Below, piece after piece: positions 55,751-63,667 of a DNA stretch of 64,000 bases (the stretch's first letter is position 1; each line of letters opens with the position of its first letter). The stretch comes from Rufibacter ruber (GTDB lineage: Bacteria; Bacteroidota; Bacteroidia; Cytophagales; Hymenobacteraceae), in NCBI RefSeq assembly GCF_001647275.1, contig NZ_LRMM01000003.1, positions 103,371 to 167,370 of the forward strand, given 5' to 3'. A model generated the notes under the pieces. It ran no database searches and was not told the DNA's origin. It worked only from the letters and a program-made list of their open reading frames with translations. The position numbers and the translations under genes were made by a program.

Positions 55751-57199
55751 TCAGGAGAGCTTTTTGGCCCGCAGGCCGAAAACATCTTTCAAGGCTTGGT
55801 CAGCCGCATGGTAACCGCACATGCCGTGTACGCCGCCGCCCGGAGGGGTGGACGAGGAGCAGAGGTACAGGCCCCTGGCCGACGTGCGGTACGGGGAAGG
55901 CCGAAGCGCGGGTCTGGTGAACAGCTGGCTCAGGCTGATCACGCCGCCGTTGATGTCGCCGCCAATGTAGTTGGGGTTGTAGGCTTCCATCTGGCCGGTG
56001 TTCATGGTGTGGCGGGCCAGAATCAGATCCCGGAAGCCGGGGGCGAAGCGCTCCACCTGCCGCTCAATGGCCTGGGTCATGTCCTGGGTGGAGCCGTTGG
56101 GAACGTGGCAGTAGGCCCAGGCGGTGTGTTGGCCTTCGGGCGCGCGGGTAGGGTCAAAGAGGCTCTGCTGCGCCAGCAGCACAAACGGTTTTTCAGGGTG
56201 TTGCCCGTGCCAGGTGGCCTGCTCTGAGGCGGCTATTTCCTCCAGGGTGTTGCCCAAATGTACCGTGCCCGCGTTTCTACATTCGGCAGCGGTAAACGGA
56301 ATAGGCCCTGACAGCGCCCAGTCTACCTTAAATACCCCCATGCCGTAGCGGTAGCGTTTGAGCTGCCATTGGTACAGGCTGGATAACGAATCGCCGGCAA
56401 TCTCCAGCAGCTGCCTGGGCGTCACATCAAACAGAACGGCGTGCGAAGACGGCAGTTGCGCCAGTGATTTCACGTGAAAACCAGTCTCAATCTTTCCGCC
56501 CAGCGAGGTGAAATAAGACGCCAGCGCATTGGCAATACTTTGCGAGCCACCTTTAGGCAAGGGCCAGCCGTGCAAATGGGCCTGCGCCATCAACACCAGC
56601 CCAATGGCCGAGGTGGCCATGTGCGAAAGCGGTATGATAGAGTGGGCCGCCATGCCCGCCCAAAGGCCCCGCGCGTCAAGGGTCTTGAAATAATGGTTGG
56701 CCAGGGTAGTGGCCGGGGCCATGGCCTTCAGCCCAAACTGCGCCATGGCAATAGGGTGCCTGGGGAACCGTAAGGGGCCTAACACCGCCGGTGCCAGCTG
56801 AGGCCAGTCTTTTACCAGCGCCTCTGTTACCCTGTGGTAGGCTTTTGCATCAGTGCCCAGCCGCTGGGCGGTTTCTGCTAGGGAGGGGAGAAGCGCGGCC
56901 GCGGTGCCGTTGTCAAAGGGGTGTGCCGCCGCCACGGATGGGTAAATGTATTCCAGACCATGCTGGTGCAGCGGCAGGTTTTTAAAGTAAGGCGACTGGG
57001 CCGCCAGCGGATGAATGGCCGAGCAGACATCATGGTGAAAACCGGGCAGGGTGAGTTCTTTGGTGCGCAGTCCGCCGCCAATGGTGTCTTTGGCCTCTAC
57101 AAGGAGCACGTTGAGCCCCGCTTCCTGCAGGGTTATGGCCGCCGCCAACCCGTTGGGGCCTGAGCCTACCACTACCGCGTCAAAGTCCCGTTTTCCCAT
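55751..57199 (-). CDS. FAD-dependent oxidoreductase, phytoene-desaturase-like
   Basis: 482 residues. The dinucleotide-binding fold is at the N-terminus: FDAVVVGSGPNGLAAAITLQ, with EAKDTIGGGLRT as in CrtI/PDS-like proteins. The C-terminal FAD loop is RGLYLCSSSTPPGGGVHGMCG. Many Bacteroidota carry this NAD(P)/FAD amine-oxidase-like family beside carotenoid genes, but no other crt gene is here, so its substrate is unknown; red or orange pigment in this group makes a carotenoid role possible. The start at 57199 (MGKRDFD) sits at the family N-terminus; the frame is open 32 more codons. Solitary. Confidence 0.87.
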   Translation of the reverse strand: MGKRDFDAVVVGSGPNGLAAAITLQEAGLNVLLVEAKDTIGGGLRTKELTLPGFHHDVCSAIHPLAAQSPYFKNLPLHQHGLEYIYPSVAAAHPFDNGTAAALLPSLAETAQRLGTDAKAYHRVTEALVKDWPQLAPAVLGPLRFPRHPIAMAQFGLKAMAPATTLANHYFKTLDARGLWAGMAAHSIIPLSHMATSAIGLVLMAQAHLHGWPLPKGGSQSIANALASYFTSLGGKIETGFHVKSLAQLPSSHAVLFDVTPRQLLEIAGDSLSSLYQWQLKRYRYGMGVFKVDWALSGPIPFTAAECRNAGTVHLGNTLEEIAASEQATWHGQHPEKPFVLLAQQSLFDPTRAPEGQHTAWAYCHVPNGSTQDMTQAIERQVERFAPGFRDLILARHTMNTGQMEAYNPNYIGGDINGGVISLSQLFTRPALRPSPYRTSARGLYLCSSSTPPGGGVHGMCGYHAADQALKDVFGLRAKKLS

Positions 57200-57489
57200 G
57201 AATGATCGCCTTGAATTCAAACCACAAGGTACTACGAAACTTTTTCGGCGCAAGCTTAAAAAAGTAGACTGGTTGTTAACTAAGTAGAGGGACAAGATAT
57301 ACTATACTTTTTGTCATCCTGAAAGGATCTTGTGGGCGAGCTAGAAATGCTATTGCTCTTCCGCTATTGCCGCTGGCAATCAAGATCCTTTCAGGATGGC
57401 AAAATTGATTGCTATTGTTTTCTGGATTTGCACATCAAATGAAAAAGCCCCACCCGTTCAGAAGTGAGGCTTATGTTAGGTGCTTTCCC
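57200..57489. other. Interval before the oxidoreductase gene
   Basis: Dominated by a family C hairpin (57311-57402). A weak hairpin at 57443-57473 (AAGCCCCAC / GTGAGGCTT) may terminate msrB. No gene. Confidence 0.55.
57311..57402. repeat. Family C hairpin
   Basis: TTGTCATCCTGAAAGGATCT and AGATCCTTTCAGGATGGCAA, about 52 bp apart, with TGTGGGCGAGCTAGAAA following the left arm. Confidence 0.8.
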
Positions 57490-58065
57490 TTAGTTGACTT
57501 GTAAGCCCGTGTTCGGGACAAAATCAAGGGAGACTGAATTCATGCAGTAGCGCTTGCCGGTGGGCTCGGGGCCGTCATCAAACAGGTGGCCCAGGTGGGC
57601 GTCACAGCGGCCGCAGAGTACTTCAATCCTGTCCATGCCGTAAGAGTGGTCTTCTTTGTAGACCACGGCGTTCTTGCGGTAGGTTTCAAAGAAGCTGGGC
57701 CAGCCGCAGTCGCTGGCAAACTTGGCGTCTGAGGCAAACAGCTTGTTTCCGCAGGCGGCGCAGTAGTAGGTGCCAATACCCGTGTAGTTCCAGAGCTTGC
57801 CGGTGAAGGCGCGCTCAGTGCCTTTTCTGCGGGCCACCTCATACAGGGCAGGCGACAGGACTTTCTTCCACTCGGCATCTGAGACGTGCAGCTTGGTGGT
57901 GTCTGTGCGGGAATAGTACGGGTTCTTGGTTTGGGGGGTGGCTTGGGTAGCTGGTTGCGCGGTGAGAGCCACGGGAACCGCCGGGCGGTTTGCAGCGGCT
58001 TTGTCTGTGGCATGCTGGCAGCCCCAAAACGGAAGCAGCAGGAATATAGAGAGCAGGAATTTCAT
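57490..58065 (-). CDS. msrB: Lipoprotein-type methionine (R)-sulfoxide reductase MsrB
   Basis: 191 residues. The first residues MKFLLSIFLLLPFWGC end in a lipobox Cys, so the enzyme would sit in the periplasm or outer membrane. The MsrB domain (about 55-185) has the zinc motifs CAAC and CGRC, the GWPSFFE segment and the catalytic Cys in RYCMNSVSLDF. It reduces methionine-R-sulfoxide in proteins, here presumably exported ones. A Thr/Gln/Pro-rich linker joins anchor and domain. Its electron donor is not evident. Solitary on the minus strand. Confidence 0.92.
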   Translation of the reverse strand: MKFLLSIFLLLPFWGCQHATDKAAANRPAVPVALTAQPATQATPQTKNPYYSRTDTTKLHVSDAEWKKVLSPALYEVARRKGTERAFTGKLWNYTGIGTYYCAACGNKLFASDAKFASDCGWPSFFETYRKNAVVYKEDHSYGMDRIEVLCGRCDAHLGHLFDDGPEPTGKRYCMNSVSLDFVPNTGLQVN

Positions 58066-58160
58066 GGAAATGGTTTCTAGAAGTTAGTCTGTCATGACAA
58101 CATGTACGGCAGGCCAAATGGTTTCGGATTTTAAAGTCTAACGCCGCAGTACCACAAATC

Positions 58161-58200
58161 TTGTTTTGCGCCTGTTTTCTGAAAAACAGCCCGTAAACGC
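58161..58200. repeat. Family A palindrome
   Basis: TTGTTTTGCGCCTGTTTTCTG with AAAAACAGCCCGTAAACG, 9 bp from the stop of the gene at 58209. Confidence 0.82.
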
Positions 58201-58208
58201 AACCCTGT

Positions 58209-58757
58209 TTACCGTTGCACCACTTTCCTGATTAACCACATGAACACGCCTAGGCACAGGCAGGGCAAACCCACGTAGATCAACTCACTCTCAATTACAT
58301 CTACGCCTTTCTGGGTGAAGAACCGGCCCACGCCAATGGGTGACACCTGAATAGGCCGCCATGGTAGAAAATAACGACCATTGTCAAACGGGGAGAAAAC
58401 AGCCACGCCCAACCCGCCGCTGGTCATGGCGTCTAAGAGCGAGTGCGAAGCCGTACAGAGAAAGAAGTACAGCACCAGCAGCAGCCCGCGGGAGCTTATG
58501 AGGCGGGTGCTTCGGTAGAAGAGCCGCGTGACCAGAAGGCCCAGCAGCAGCGCAAACGCCAATGAATGGGAGAAACCCCTGTGCCCCAGCACGTGCTCAT
58601 ACGGCACGCCCAGCTTGAACATAATCACATCGGCGTCAGGAAAAACGGCACAGAAAGCGCCTAGCAGGCTGAACTTCCAGAGCTGTTCTTTCCTGGGGTA
58701 CGCCTTGCCAACGGTATACGCCAGCAACGCATGGGCAAACGCAGACGCCATAAACAT
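58209..58757 (-). CDS. YdjM-type membrane-bound metal-dependent hydrolase (DUF457)
   Basis: 182 residues with about four transmembrane helices. The family motifs are seen: SAFAHALLAYTVG, FCAVFPDADVIMFKLGVPYEHVLGHRGFSHSL with the Asp/His cluster, and CTASHSLLDAMTSGG. This is the DUF457/YdjM (LexA-regulated, CD-NTase-unrelated) membrane family; whether it hydrolyses anything is unproven. Start is either ATG 58757 or 58751. Possibly in one transcript with msrB (same strand, 140 bp apart, with a palindrome between). Related in type to the DUF4184 gene at 59714. Confidence 0.85.
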   Translation of the reverse strand: MFMASAFAHALLAYTVGKAYPRKEQLWKFSLLGAFCAVFPDADVIMFKLGVPYEHVLGHRGFSHSLAFALLLGLLVTRLFYRSTRLISSRGLLLVLYFFLCTASHSLLDAMTSGGLGVAVFSPFDNGRYFLPWRPIQVSPIGVGRFFTQKGVDVIESELIYVGLPCLCLGVFMWLIRKVVQR

Positions 58758-58859
58758 GAGGAGTTAGTGTGAAAGCGAAGCTACGGGTTTTCTGGAACTC
58801 TGGAAACAAGAGGACTTCTGGAGGGGGCAATTCTCTTAACAGCAAGAGCCGAAGCAATT

Positions 58860-58950
58860 GTCATCCTGAAAGGAACTAGTGGGCAAACCAGAAAAGCAGT
58901 GAATACCCGCTATTGCCGTTCGTACAAAGGTTCGTTCAGAAGGACACAAT
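58860..58950. repeat. Family C hairpin, diverged
   Basis: TGTCATCCTGAAAGGAACTA ... GGTTCGTTCAGAAGGACACA; the right arm has many mismatches. Confidence 0.6.
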
Positions 58951-59007
58951 TATTAAGTGAAGTAACCCCAAAAAAATGCCTTGCGTCTGGTGATTTTGCA
59001 AACGCGT

Positions 59008-59180
59008 ACGTATTCCGTCCCCCTTTGAAGGGAGTAGGGGGATGATTACTTCTGCTGATTTACTCGTGCAGATGTACACATTCCTGAGAATCAATTTTCA
59101 TTTCATTTGGTTGAGGCTGATGGTTCTTCGGCAGCCCTTGTCTCCCCCTACCCCCTTCAAAGGGGGACGCTCGGGAATGC
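59008..59180. repeat. Family F inverted-repeat block
   Basis: Left CGTCCCCCTTTGAAGGGAGT (59016-59042) and right TACCCCCTTCAAAGGGGGACG (about 59148-59170) are complementary with a few mismatches, about 100 bp apart; CGTATTCC/GGGAATGCG outside also pair. MITE-like layout. Confidence 0.65.
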
Positions 59181-59200
59181 GTAAGAATTCTTCAGTAGGT

Positions 59201-59252
59201 AGGTTTCTGTTTTCGGCCTGTTTTCTGAAAAACAGCCCGAAAACAGAAACCT
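59201..59252. repeat. Family A palindrome, extended arms
   Basis: AGGTTTCTGTTTTCGG and CCGAAAACAGAAACCT pair; inner CCTGTTTT/AAAACAGC has one mismatch; loop CTGA. Confidence 0.92.
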
Positions 59253-59273
59253 ATAGTTCTATAAACAGCAGGT

Positions 59274-59711
59274 TTACACCCCAATATCCTCGTTCCAGAG
59301 CGGCGGTTTCTCCTGAATGAACTGCTGCATGAGGTTATAGCAGTCTTGGTTGTCTACCACCGTCACCTCCACACCGCGCGCTTTAAGCAGTTCTTCTTCG
59401 CCCATAAAGGTCTTGTTTTCGCCAATGACCACCTTCGGAATGCCATAAAGCAGAATGGTGCCCGAGCACATGGGGCAGGGCGAAAGGGTGGTGTACAGCA
59501 CGCTTTCCTGGTACACCTTGGCAGGCTGCCGACCGGCGTTCTCCAGCGCGTCCATCTCCCCGTGCAGGATGGGGCTGCCGTTCTGTACCCGTTTGTTGTG
59601 GCCCCGGCCAATGATCTGCCCGTTGTGCACCAGCACCGAGCCAATGGGAATTCCGCCTTCGGCGTAGCCTTTCTGCGCTTCTTCCAGCGCCGCCTGTAAA
59701 AATTGATCCAT
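59274..59711 (-). CDS. Cytosine deaminase-like nucleobase deaminase (yeast Fcy1 type)
   Basis: 145 residues of the cytidine-deaminase-like fold. The zinc site is HGEMDALEN (His, catalytic Glu) and SPCPMCSGTILLYGIPKVV (two Cys). The similarity to yeast cytosine deaminase runs through the whole protein: GRGHN, LHGE, LENAGR, YTTLSPC, VIGEN, RGVEVTVVD and the end W-EDIG, which tRNA adenosine deaminases lack. It probably converts cytosine to uracil for pyrimidine salvage. It starts 2 bp after the stop of the DUF4184 gene (59714), so the two are coupled. A guanine deaminase-like role is an alternative. Confidence 0.85.
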   Translation of the reverse strand: MDQFLQAALEEAQKGYAEGGIPIGSVLVHNGQIIGRGHNKRVQNGSPILHGEMDALENAGRQPAKVYQESVLYTTLSPCPMCSGTILLYGIPKVVIGENKTFMGEEELLKARGVEVTVVDNQDCYNLMQQFIQEKPPLWNEDIGV

Positions 59712-59713
59712 GC

Positions 59714-60463
59714 TTATGGTTGTTGAACGTTGTTCCAGAAACGCAAAAGTACGGGGGAAAGCACCAAACTGGTGAGCCCCGCAGAAATGCCTACGATGGA
59801 AAGGTTATAAAGGCTGTCTATTTCCACGCCCGTGCCTACCTGCGACCGCACCGCCATGACCGCCAGCGCCACCGCGGCCACCGTGCCCCAGAACCGGGTA
59901 CTCTTGGGGGGCGGTGTTTTTTCTATTCCCTTCGGAAGCAAAAGAATAAACCAGACCATGGCCAGCCCACCCGCCATTGACGTGATTTTCTGCAGCAGCG
60001 CGTACCATTTCATGCTGAACGGGCCGGAGAGCACCTCCTGTTTCAACCCCGGGAACAGCCGCACCCCCCAGCCGCTGTCATGCGTAAAACTGTCCCAGGC
60101 CAGGTGCGAAGCCGCGCCTACCAGCACAGAAAGCGCCACGACAAGATGATTTCTTTTAAAATAGCCTACCCAGTCAAACCCCACATATCTGCTAAACCTA
60201 AGCCGCAAAAACCGGGGCAGGTGCTGAAGAAGCGCATCGCGCACCAGCCCGTGGAAGACAAACGCCAGCAGCAGCCCCAGCGGCAGGTTGAAGTAAAAAA
60301 GGCTTTTCCAGGTGTGGCTGTACGGGTCATGCTCGCTCATGCGCAGGAACTTCTCAAAGTCAGGCACCATGCTGCCCATAATCAACCCCGTCATAGACCG
60401 CCATTGCTGAGGCAACTTGAGAAACGGGAAAATAGCGGCGGGGTGGGAAAAGGTGAAGGGCAT
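59714..60463 (-). CDS. DUF4184 family membrane protein
   Basis: 249 residues with about five transmembrane segments. It begins MPFTFSHPAAIFPFLKLP, the DUF4184 signature, followed by GLIMGSMVPDFEKFLRM with conserved Asp. LVGAASHLAWDSFTHDSGWG carries a His/Asp/His pattern that could bind metal, recalling YdjM. Function unknown. It is encoded upstream of the cytosine deaminase with 2 bp between, a probable two-gene operon. Its relation to the YdjM-type gene at 58209 is a parallel, not proven homology. Confidence 0.85.
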   Translation of the reverse strand: MPFTFSHPAAIFPFLKLPQQWRSMTGLIMGSMVPDFEKFLRMSEHDPYSHTWKSLFYFNLPLGLLLAFVFHGLVRDALLQHLPRFLRLRFSRYVGFDWVGYFKRNHLVVALSVLVGAASHLAWDSFTHDSGWGVRLFPGLKQEVLSGPFSMKWYALLQKITSMAGGLAMVWFILLLPKGIEKTPPPKSTRFWGTVAAVALAVMAVRSQVGTGVEIDSLYNLSIVGISAGLTSLVLSPVLLRFWNNVQQP

Positions 60464-60537
60464 GGAACCAGGGGCTTGCTACCCCTAAACGGAGAATTTT
60501 CTGGATTTGATATGCCGCCTTGCCGTTTGCTCCCAAG

Positions 60538-60575
60538 ACCTCGTAGCGTCCGGAGGACCTGCGAGCGTCTGTGCC
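60538..60575. repeat. Family E hairpin
   Basis: GACCTCGTAGCGTCCGGAGG and ACCTGCGAGCGTCTGTGCC, followed directly by family A, as at 26989. Confidence 0.75.
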
Positions 60576-60577
60576 AC

Positions 60578-60620
60578 TCCTGTTTTCGGCCTGTTTTGGC
60601 CAAAACAGGCTGAAAACGGA
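60578..60620. repeat. Family A palindrome, GGCC core
   Basis: TCCTGTTTTCGGCCTGTTTT, GGCC, AAAACAGGCTGAAAACGGA. The centre TTTTGGCCAAAA is itself a perfect palindrome, so there is no loop. Confidence 0.9.
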
Positions 60621-60635
60621 AACTGCGGCGTTCCT

Positions 60636-60660
60636 TCTCCCTCAGGGAGAAGGGGAATAT
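60636..60660. repeat. Family F short hairpin
   Basis: CCTTCTCCCTCAGGGAGAAGG, a perfect stem with minimal loop; also seen at 60778, 60868 and 63931. Confidence 0.6.
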
Positions 60661-60691
60661 CTGTCAAGTGGTCATACAGCTAGAAAAGAGG

Positions 60692-60721
60692 GAAGTCACG
60701 GAAGGAACTTCCGCGCCATAG
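60692..60721. repeat. Family D half-element
   Basis: AAGTCACGGAAGGAACTTCC then GCGCCATAG; the right unit of the pair at 35160, with one change. Confidence 0.7.
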
Positions 60722-60777
60722 CCGTCTTGATGACAGAATTGGGAAGCCATTGTTTCATCACTATAGCCTTTCCTCAC

Positions 60778-60806
60778 CCTACCCCTCTCCCTGAGGGAGA
60801 GGGAAT
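60778..60806. repeat. Family F short hairpin
   Basis: CCCTCTCCCTGAGGGAGAGGG, perfect arms. Confidence 0.6.
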
Positions 60807-60813
60807 ACCGCTT

Positions 60814-60854
60814 TTTCTGTTTCTGGCCTGTTTGGCCAAAACAGCCTGAAAACG
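60814..60854. repeat. Family A palindrome, GGCC core
   Basis: TTCTGTTTCTGGCCTGTTTGG and CCAAAACAGCCTGAAAACG; shares the loop-free centre with 60578 and 63971. Confidence 0.85.
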
Positions 60855-60867
60855 CAGTTGCAGAAAC

Positions 60868-60900
60868 TCCCCTCTCCGTGGGAGAGGGGCCGGGGGTGAG
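60868..60900. repeat. Family F short hairpin
   Basis: CCCCTCTCCGTGGGAGAGGGG, 9-bp arms, immediately downstream of the yidD stop on its strand. Confidence 0.6.
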
Positions 60901-60904
60901 GTCC

Positions 60905-61138
60905 TTACTCTACCGGGTCATACCCATGCCCGCCCCACGGGTGGCAGCGGCCAATGCGCCGCAGGGCCAGCCAGCCGCCTTTGAACGGCCCGTGTTTCAC
61001 AATGGCCTGGTGGGCGTACGCGGAGCAGGTGGGCGTGAAACGGCAGCTGCCGGGCGTGAGCGGCGAAATTAGGTAGCGGTACACCCACACCAACCCCAGA
61101 AACAGATGCTTGAACAGCCACTTGAATAGACCAATCAT
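60905..61138 (-). CDS. yidD: Membrane protein insertion efficiency factor YidD
   Basis: 77 residues from ATG 61138 ([20 protein letters not shown]); an ATG at 61165 gives nine more. Family motifs: [23 protein letters not shown] and [11 protein letters not shown]. The amphipathic N-terminus binds the inner membrane. YidD aids YidC-dependent insertion of membrane proteins. The gene is usually near rnpA and yidC, but here is alone. Divergent from the S46 peptidase gene, with 64 bp between the starts. Confidence 0.94.
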   Translation of the reverse strand: MIGLFKWLFKHLFLGLVWVYRYLISPLTPGSCRFTPTCSAYAHQAIVKHGPFKGGWLALRRIGRCHPWGGHGYDPVE

Positions 61139-61172
61139 AGGGCGAGTTTCGTTAAAAAAAGCCATAAATCCT

Positions 61173-61180
61173 TACCTTTG
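61173..61180 (+). promoter_or_regulatory. Putative -7 box TACCTTTG of the S46 peptidase gene
   Basis: TAnnTTTG match, 22 bp before the ATG at 61203; a TTTC lies 22 bp upstream. Confidence 0.45.
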
Positions 61181-61202
61181 GCTTTTCTAACTAACACACG
61201 TT

Positions 61203-63506
61203 ATGCTAAAGAAAGTTTATAGTCTACTACTTCTGGGTTGCCTGGGCCTCACGTCTGTGGCCCGCGCCGACGAGGGCATGTGGTTGCCGCTGCTGGTCAA
61301 GCGCCTCAACCATGTGGATATGCAGAAACAAGGCCTGCAGCTTACCGCTGAGGAAATCTACAACGTGAACAACGCCAGCCTCAAAGACGCCATTGTGCAG
61401 TTCGGTGGGTTCTGTACCGGCGAGTTTGTGTCAAAAGAAGGTTTGCTGCTCACCAACCACCATTGCGGGTATGATGCCATCGCGTCTAACTCTACGCCCG
61501 AAGATGATATCCTGAAGAACGGCTGGTGGGCCATGACCCGCCAGCAGGAGAAAAAGAACGAAGGCCTGTTCGTAGACATTCTGGTGCGCATGGAAGACGT
61601 GTCTGGCCAGGTGCTGCAGGGTATTACCAACCAAACCTCTGAGCAGGAGCGGGGCAAACTGGTAGCCGAGCGCACCAAAGCCATTGCTGATGCCGCCAAG
61701 AACAACGGCCAGTACGTGAGCTACGTGCGCGATTTCTACAACGGCAACGAGTTCTACCTGTTCGTGTACGAGCGCTTCTCAGATGTGCGCCTGGTGGGAA
61801 CTCCGCCGGAGAGCATCGGCAAATTTGGCGGCGACACCGACAACTGGATGTGGCCCCGCCATACCGGCGATTTCTCGGTATTCAGGGTGTACATGGCGCC
61901 AGACGGAAAGCCGGCCACCTATTCAGAGAAAAACGTGCCGTACCGTCCTAAGCACCACCTGCCGGTGTCTATGAGCCCCGTGAAGGAAGGCGACTTTGCC
62001 ATGGTGTTCGGGTTCCCGGGCCGTACTACGCGTTTCATGACGGGTGCCGGATTGGGCATGGCCGTAGACCAGTCAAACCCCGTGCGCATCAAACTGCGCG
62101 AGCGCCGTTTGGCGCTGATGAAAGAGGCCATGGACAAATCGGCGGCTGACCGCCTGAAACTGGCTTCTAACTACGCCAGCATCAGCAACTACTACAAGTA
62201 CTTCATCGGGCAGAACGAGGGCATCAAGCGCATGAAAACCCTGGACAAGAAAGCGTCTGAGGAGAAAGCCTTTCAGGACTGGGCAAACGCCGATGCTACC
62301 CGCAAAGCCACCTACGGCAACGTACTGGCTGATATAAACGCCGCTTATGCCGGTCAGCGCAGTTACAACCTGTCGGCTATCTACCGCACCGAGGCCGCTA
62401 TGGCGCCGCAGTTAATGTCACATGCCTACCAGTACACGCCGCTCTACAACTTCCTGAAGGAAGGAAAAGGCGACAAGGCCAAGCAGGAGCAACTGGTGAA
62501 CGGCTACAAAGAGATGAATAAGGAGTTCTACGCCAGCTTTGTGCCGTCTTCTGACCAGAAGATTTTCGCCGAGCTGATGCAAATGTACTTCAATGACGTG
62601 CCCAAAGCCCAGCACGGCGACATTTTCAAAGACCTGACCGGCACCTACAAAGGCGACTTCAAGAAATGGGCCGCTGATGTGTACAGCAAATCTATTCTTG
62701 CTTCTGAGGCCAAAGCCAACGCGTTCCTGGCCAACCCTTCGGCGAAAGCCTTAGAGAATGACCCTGCGTTGAAAGTGATGCTGGCCGTGCAGAAAAACTA
62801 CCAGCAGAACATTCTGCCTAAGATGAATGAATACAACGCCACTTTGGCCCGCGCCAACCGCCTGTTTGTGGCCGGTCTGCGCGAAATGCAGCCCAACCGC
62901 GTGTTCTACCCAGACGCCAACAGCACGTTGCGCCTGAGCTACGGAACCGTGAAAGACTATGAGCCGCGTGATGGGGTGCAGTACAAGTACTACACCACCA
63001 TGCAGGGCATTATGGAGAAGGAAGACCCGTCTAACCCAGAGTTCATTGTGCCCGCCAAACTGAAGCAGCTGTACCAGCAGAAAGACTTCGGGCGGTACGG
63101 GCAGGACGGCGATTTGCGCGTGGGCTTCATCACCAACAATGACATTACCGGCGGTAATTCGGGTTCTCCCGTGATTAACGGCCGCGGCGAGTTGATAGGC
63201 CTGGCCTTTGACGGCAACTGGGAGGCCATGACCGGTGACCTGGTGTTTGACCCTGAGTACAAGCGCTGCATCAACGTTGACATCAAGTACGTGCTGTTTG
63301 TGATGGACAAACTGGGCGGCGCCGGACACCTGGTGAACGAAATGACCCTGGTAGACAAAGGCAACCCCAACACCACCTTCAACCCGTCTCTCAATGACGT
63401 GAAGATGGACGGCAAGATGGAGATTGAAACCGCCGATTCTGAAATCAAAATCAAGAAGAAAGGCAACGAGACCAAAATCAAGAAAGAGACCAAGAAAATG
63501 AAGTAA
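61203..63506 (+). CDS. S46 family dipeptidyl-peptidase (DPP7-like)
   Basis: 767 residues. A signal peptide (KKVYSLLLLGCLGLTSVARA) precedes DEGMWLPLL. The catalytic triad of the chymotrypsin-like domain is seen as TNHHCGYD (His), FGGDTDNWMWPRH (Asp) and GGNSGSPVIN (Ser). Eighteen residues after the Ser is the Gly of LAFDGNWE, where DPP11 has Arg and DPP7 has Gly; so the P1 preference should be hydrophobic as in DPP7, not acidic. It removes dipeptides from the N-terminus of oligopeptides in the periplasm, feeding amino-acid growth. The last 30 residues (KIKKKGNETKIKKETKKMK) are unusually basic. Monocistronic. Confidence 0.93.
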   Translation: MLKKVYSLLLLGCLGLTSVARADEGMWLPLLVKRLNHVDMQKQGLQLTAEEIYNVNNASLKDAIVQFGGFCTGEFVSKEGLLLTNHHCGYDAIASNSTPEDDILKNGWWAMTRQQEKKNEGLFVDILVRMEDVSGQVLQGITNQTSEQERGKLVAERTKAIADAAKNNGQYVSYVRDFYNGNEFYLFVYERFSDVRLVGTPPESIGKFGGDTDNWMWPRHTGDFSVFRVYMAPDGKPATYSEKNVPYRPKHHLPVSMSPVKEGDFAMVFGFPGRTTRFMTGAGLGMAVDQSNPVRIKLRERRLALMKEAMDKSAADRLKLASNYASISNYYKYFIGQNEGIKRMKTLDKKASEEKAFQDWANADATRKATYGNVLADINAAYAGQRSYNLSAIYRTEAAMAPQLMSHAYQYTPLYNFLKEGKGDKAKQEQLVNGYKEMNKEFYASFVPSSDQKIFAELMQMYFNDVPKAQHGDIFKDLTGTYKGDFKKWAADVYSKSILASEAKANAFLANPSAKALENDPALKVMLAVQKNYQQNILPKMNEYNATLARANRLFVAGLREMQPNRVFYPDANSTLRLSYGTVKDYEPRDGVQYKYYTTMQGIMEKEDPSNPEFIVPAKLKQLYQQKDFGRYGQDGDLRVGFITNNDITGGNSGSPVINGRGELIGLAFDGNWEAMTGDLVFDPEYKRCINVDIKYVLFVMDKLGGAGHLVNEMTLVDKGNPNTTFNPSLNDVKMDGKMEIETADSEIKIKKKGNETKIKKETKKMK

Positions 63507-63508
63507 GC

Positions 63509-63546
63509 CGTTTTAGGCCTCTTTTCAGAAAAACAGCCCAGAAACG
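63509..63546. repeat. Family A palindrome
   Basis: CGTTTTAGGCCTCTTTTCAG with AAAAACAGCCCAGAAACG, starting 3 bp after the peptidase stop; its right end is part of the terminator. Confidence 0.85.
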
Positions 63547-63576
63547 CCCGGAGCCCACTGCGCCGGGCGTTTTTTA
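63543..63576 (+). terminator. Terminator of the S46 peptidase gene
   Basis: AACGCCCGG / CCGGGCGTTTTTT with an 11-nt loop; the first AACG overlaps the preceding palindrome. Confidence 0.88.
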
Positions 63577-63667
63577 TTGTCTTAACTTGGATTTATGGAT
63601 TTATGTGATTTGTAGGATTGTGGAAGAAGCGAAGGCTGGTGTGTAGATGAGATGCCATAAACTATTG

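Larger units (their letters stand above)
58758..59273. other. Interval with families C, F and A
   Basis: A diverged family C unit (58860-58950), a 170-bp inverted-repeat block (59008-59180) and a strong family A copy. No gene. Confidence 0.65.
60464..60904. other. Repeat-filled interval before yidD
   Basis: Families E, A, F, D, F, A and F follow one another with hardly any other sequence. No gene. Confidence 0.7.
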
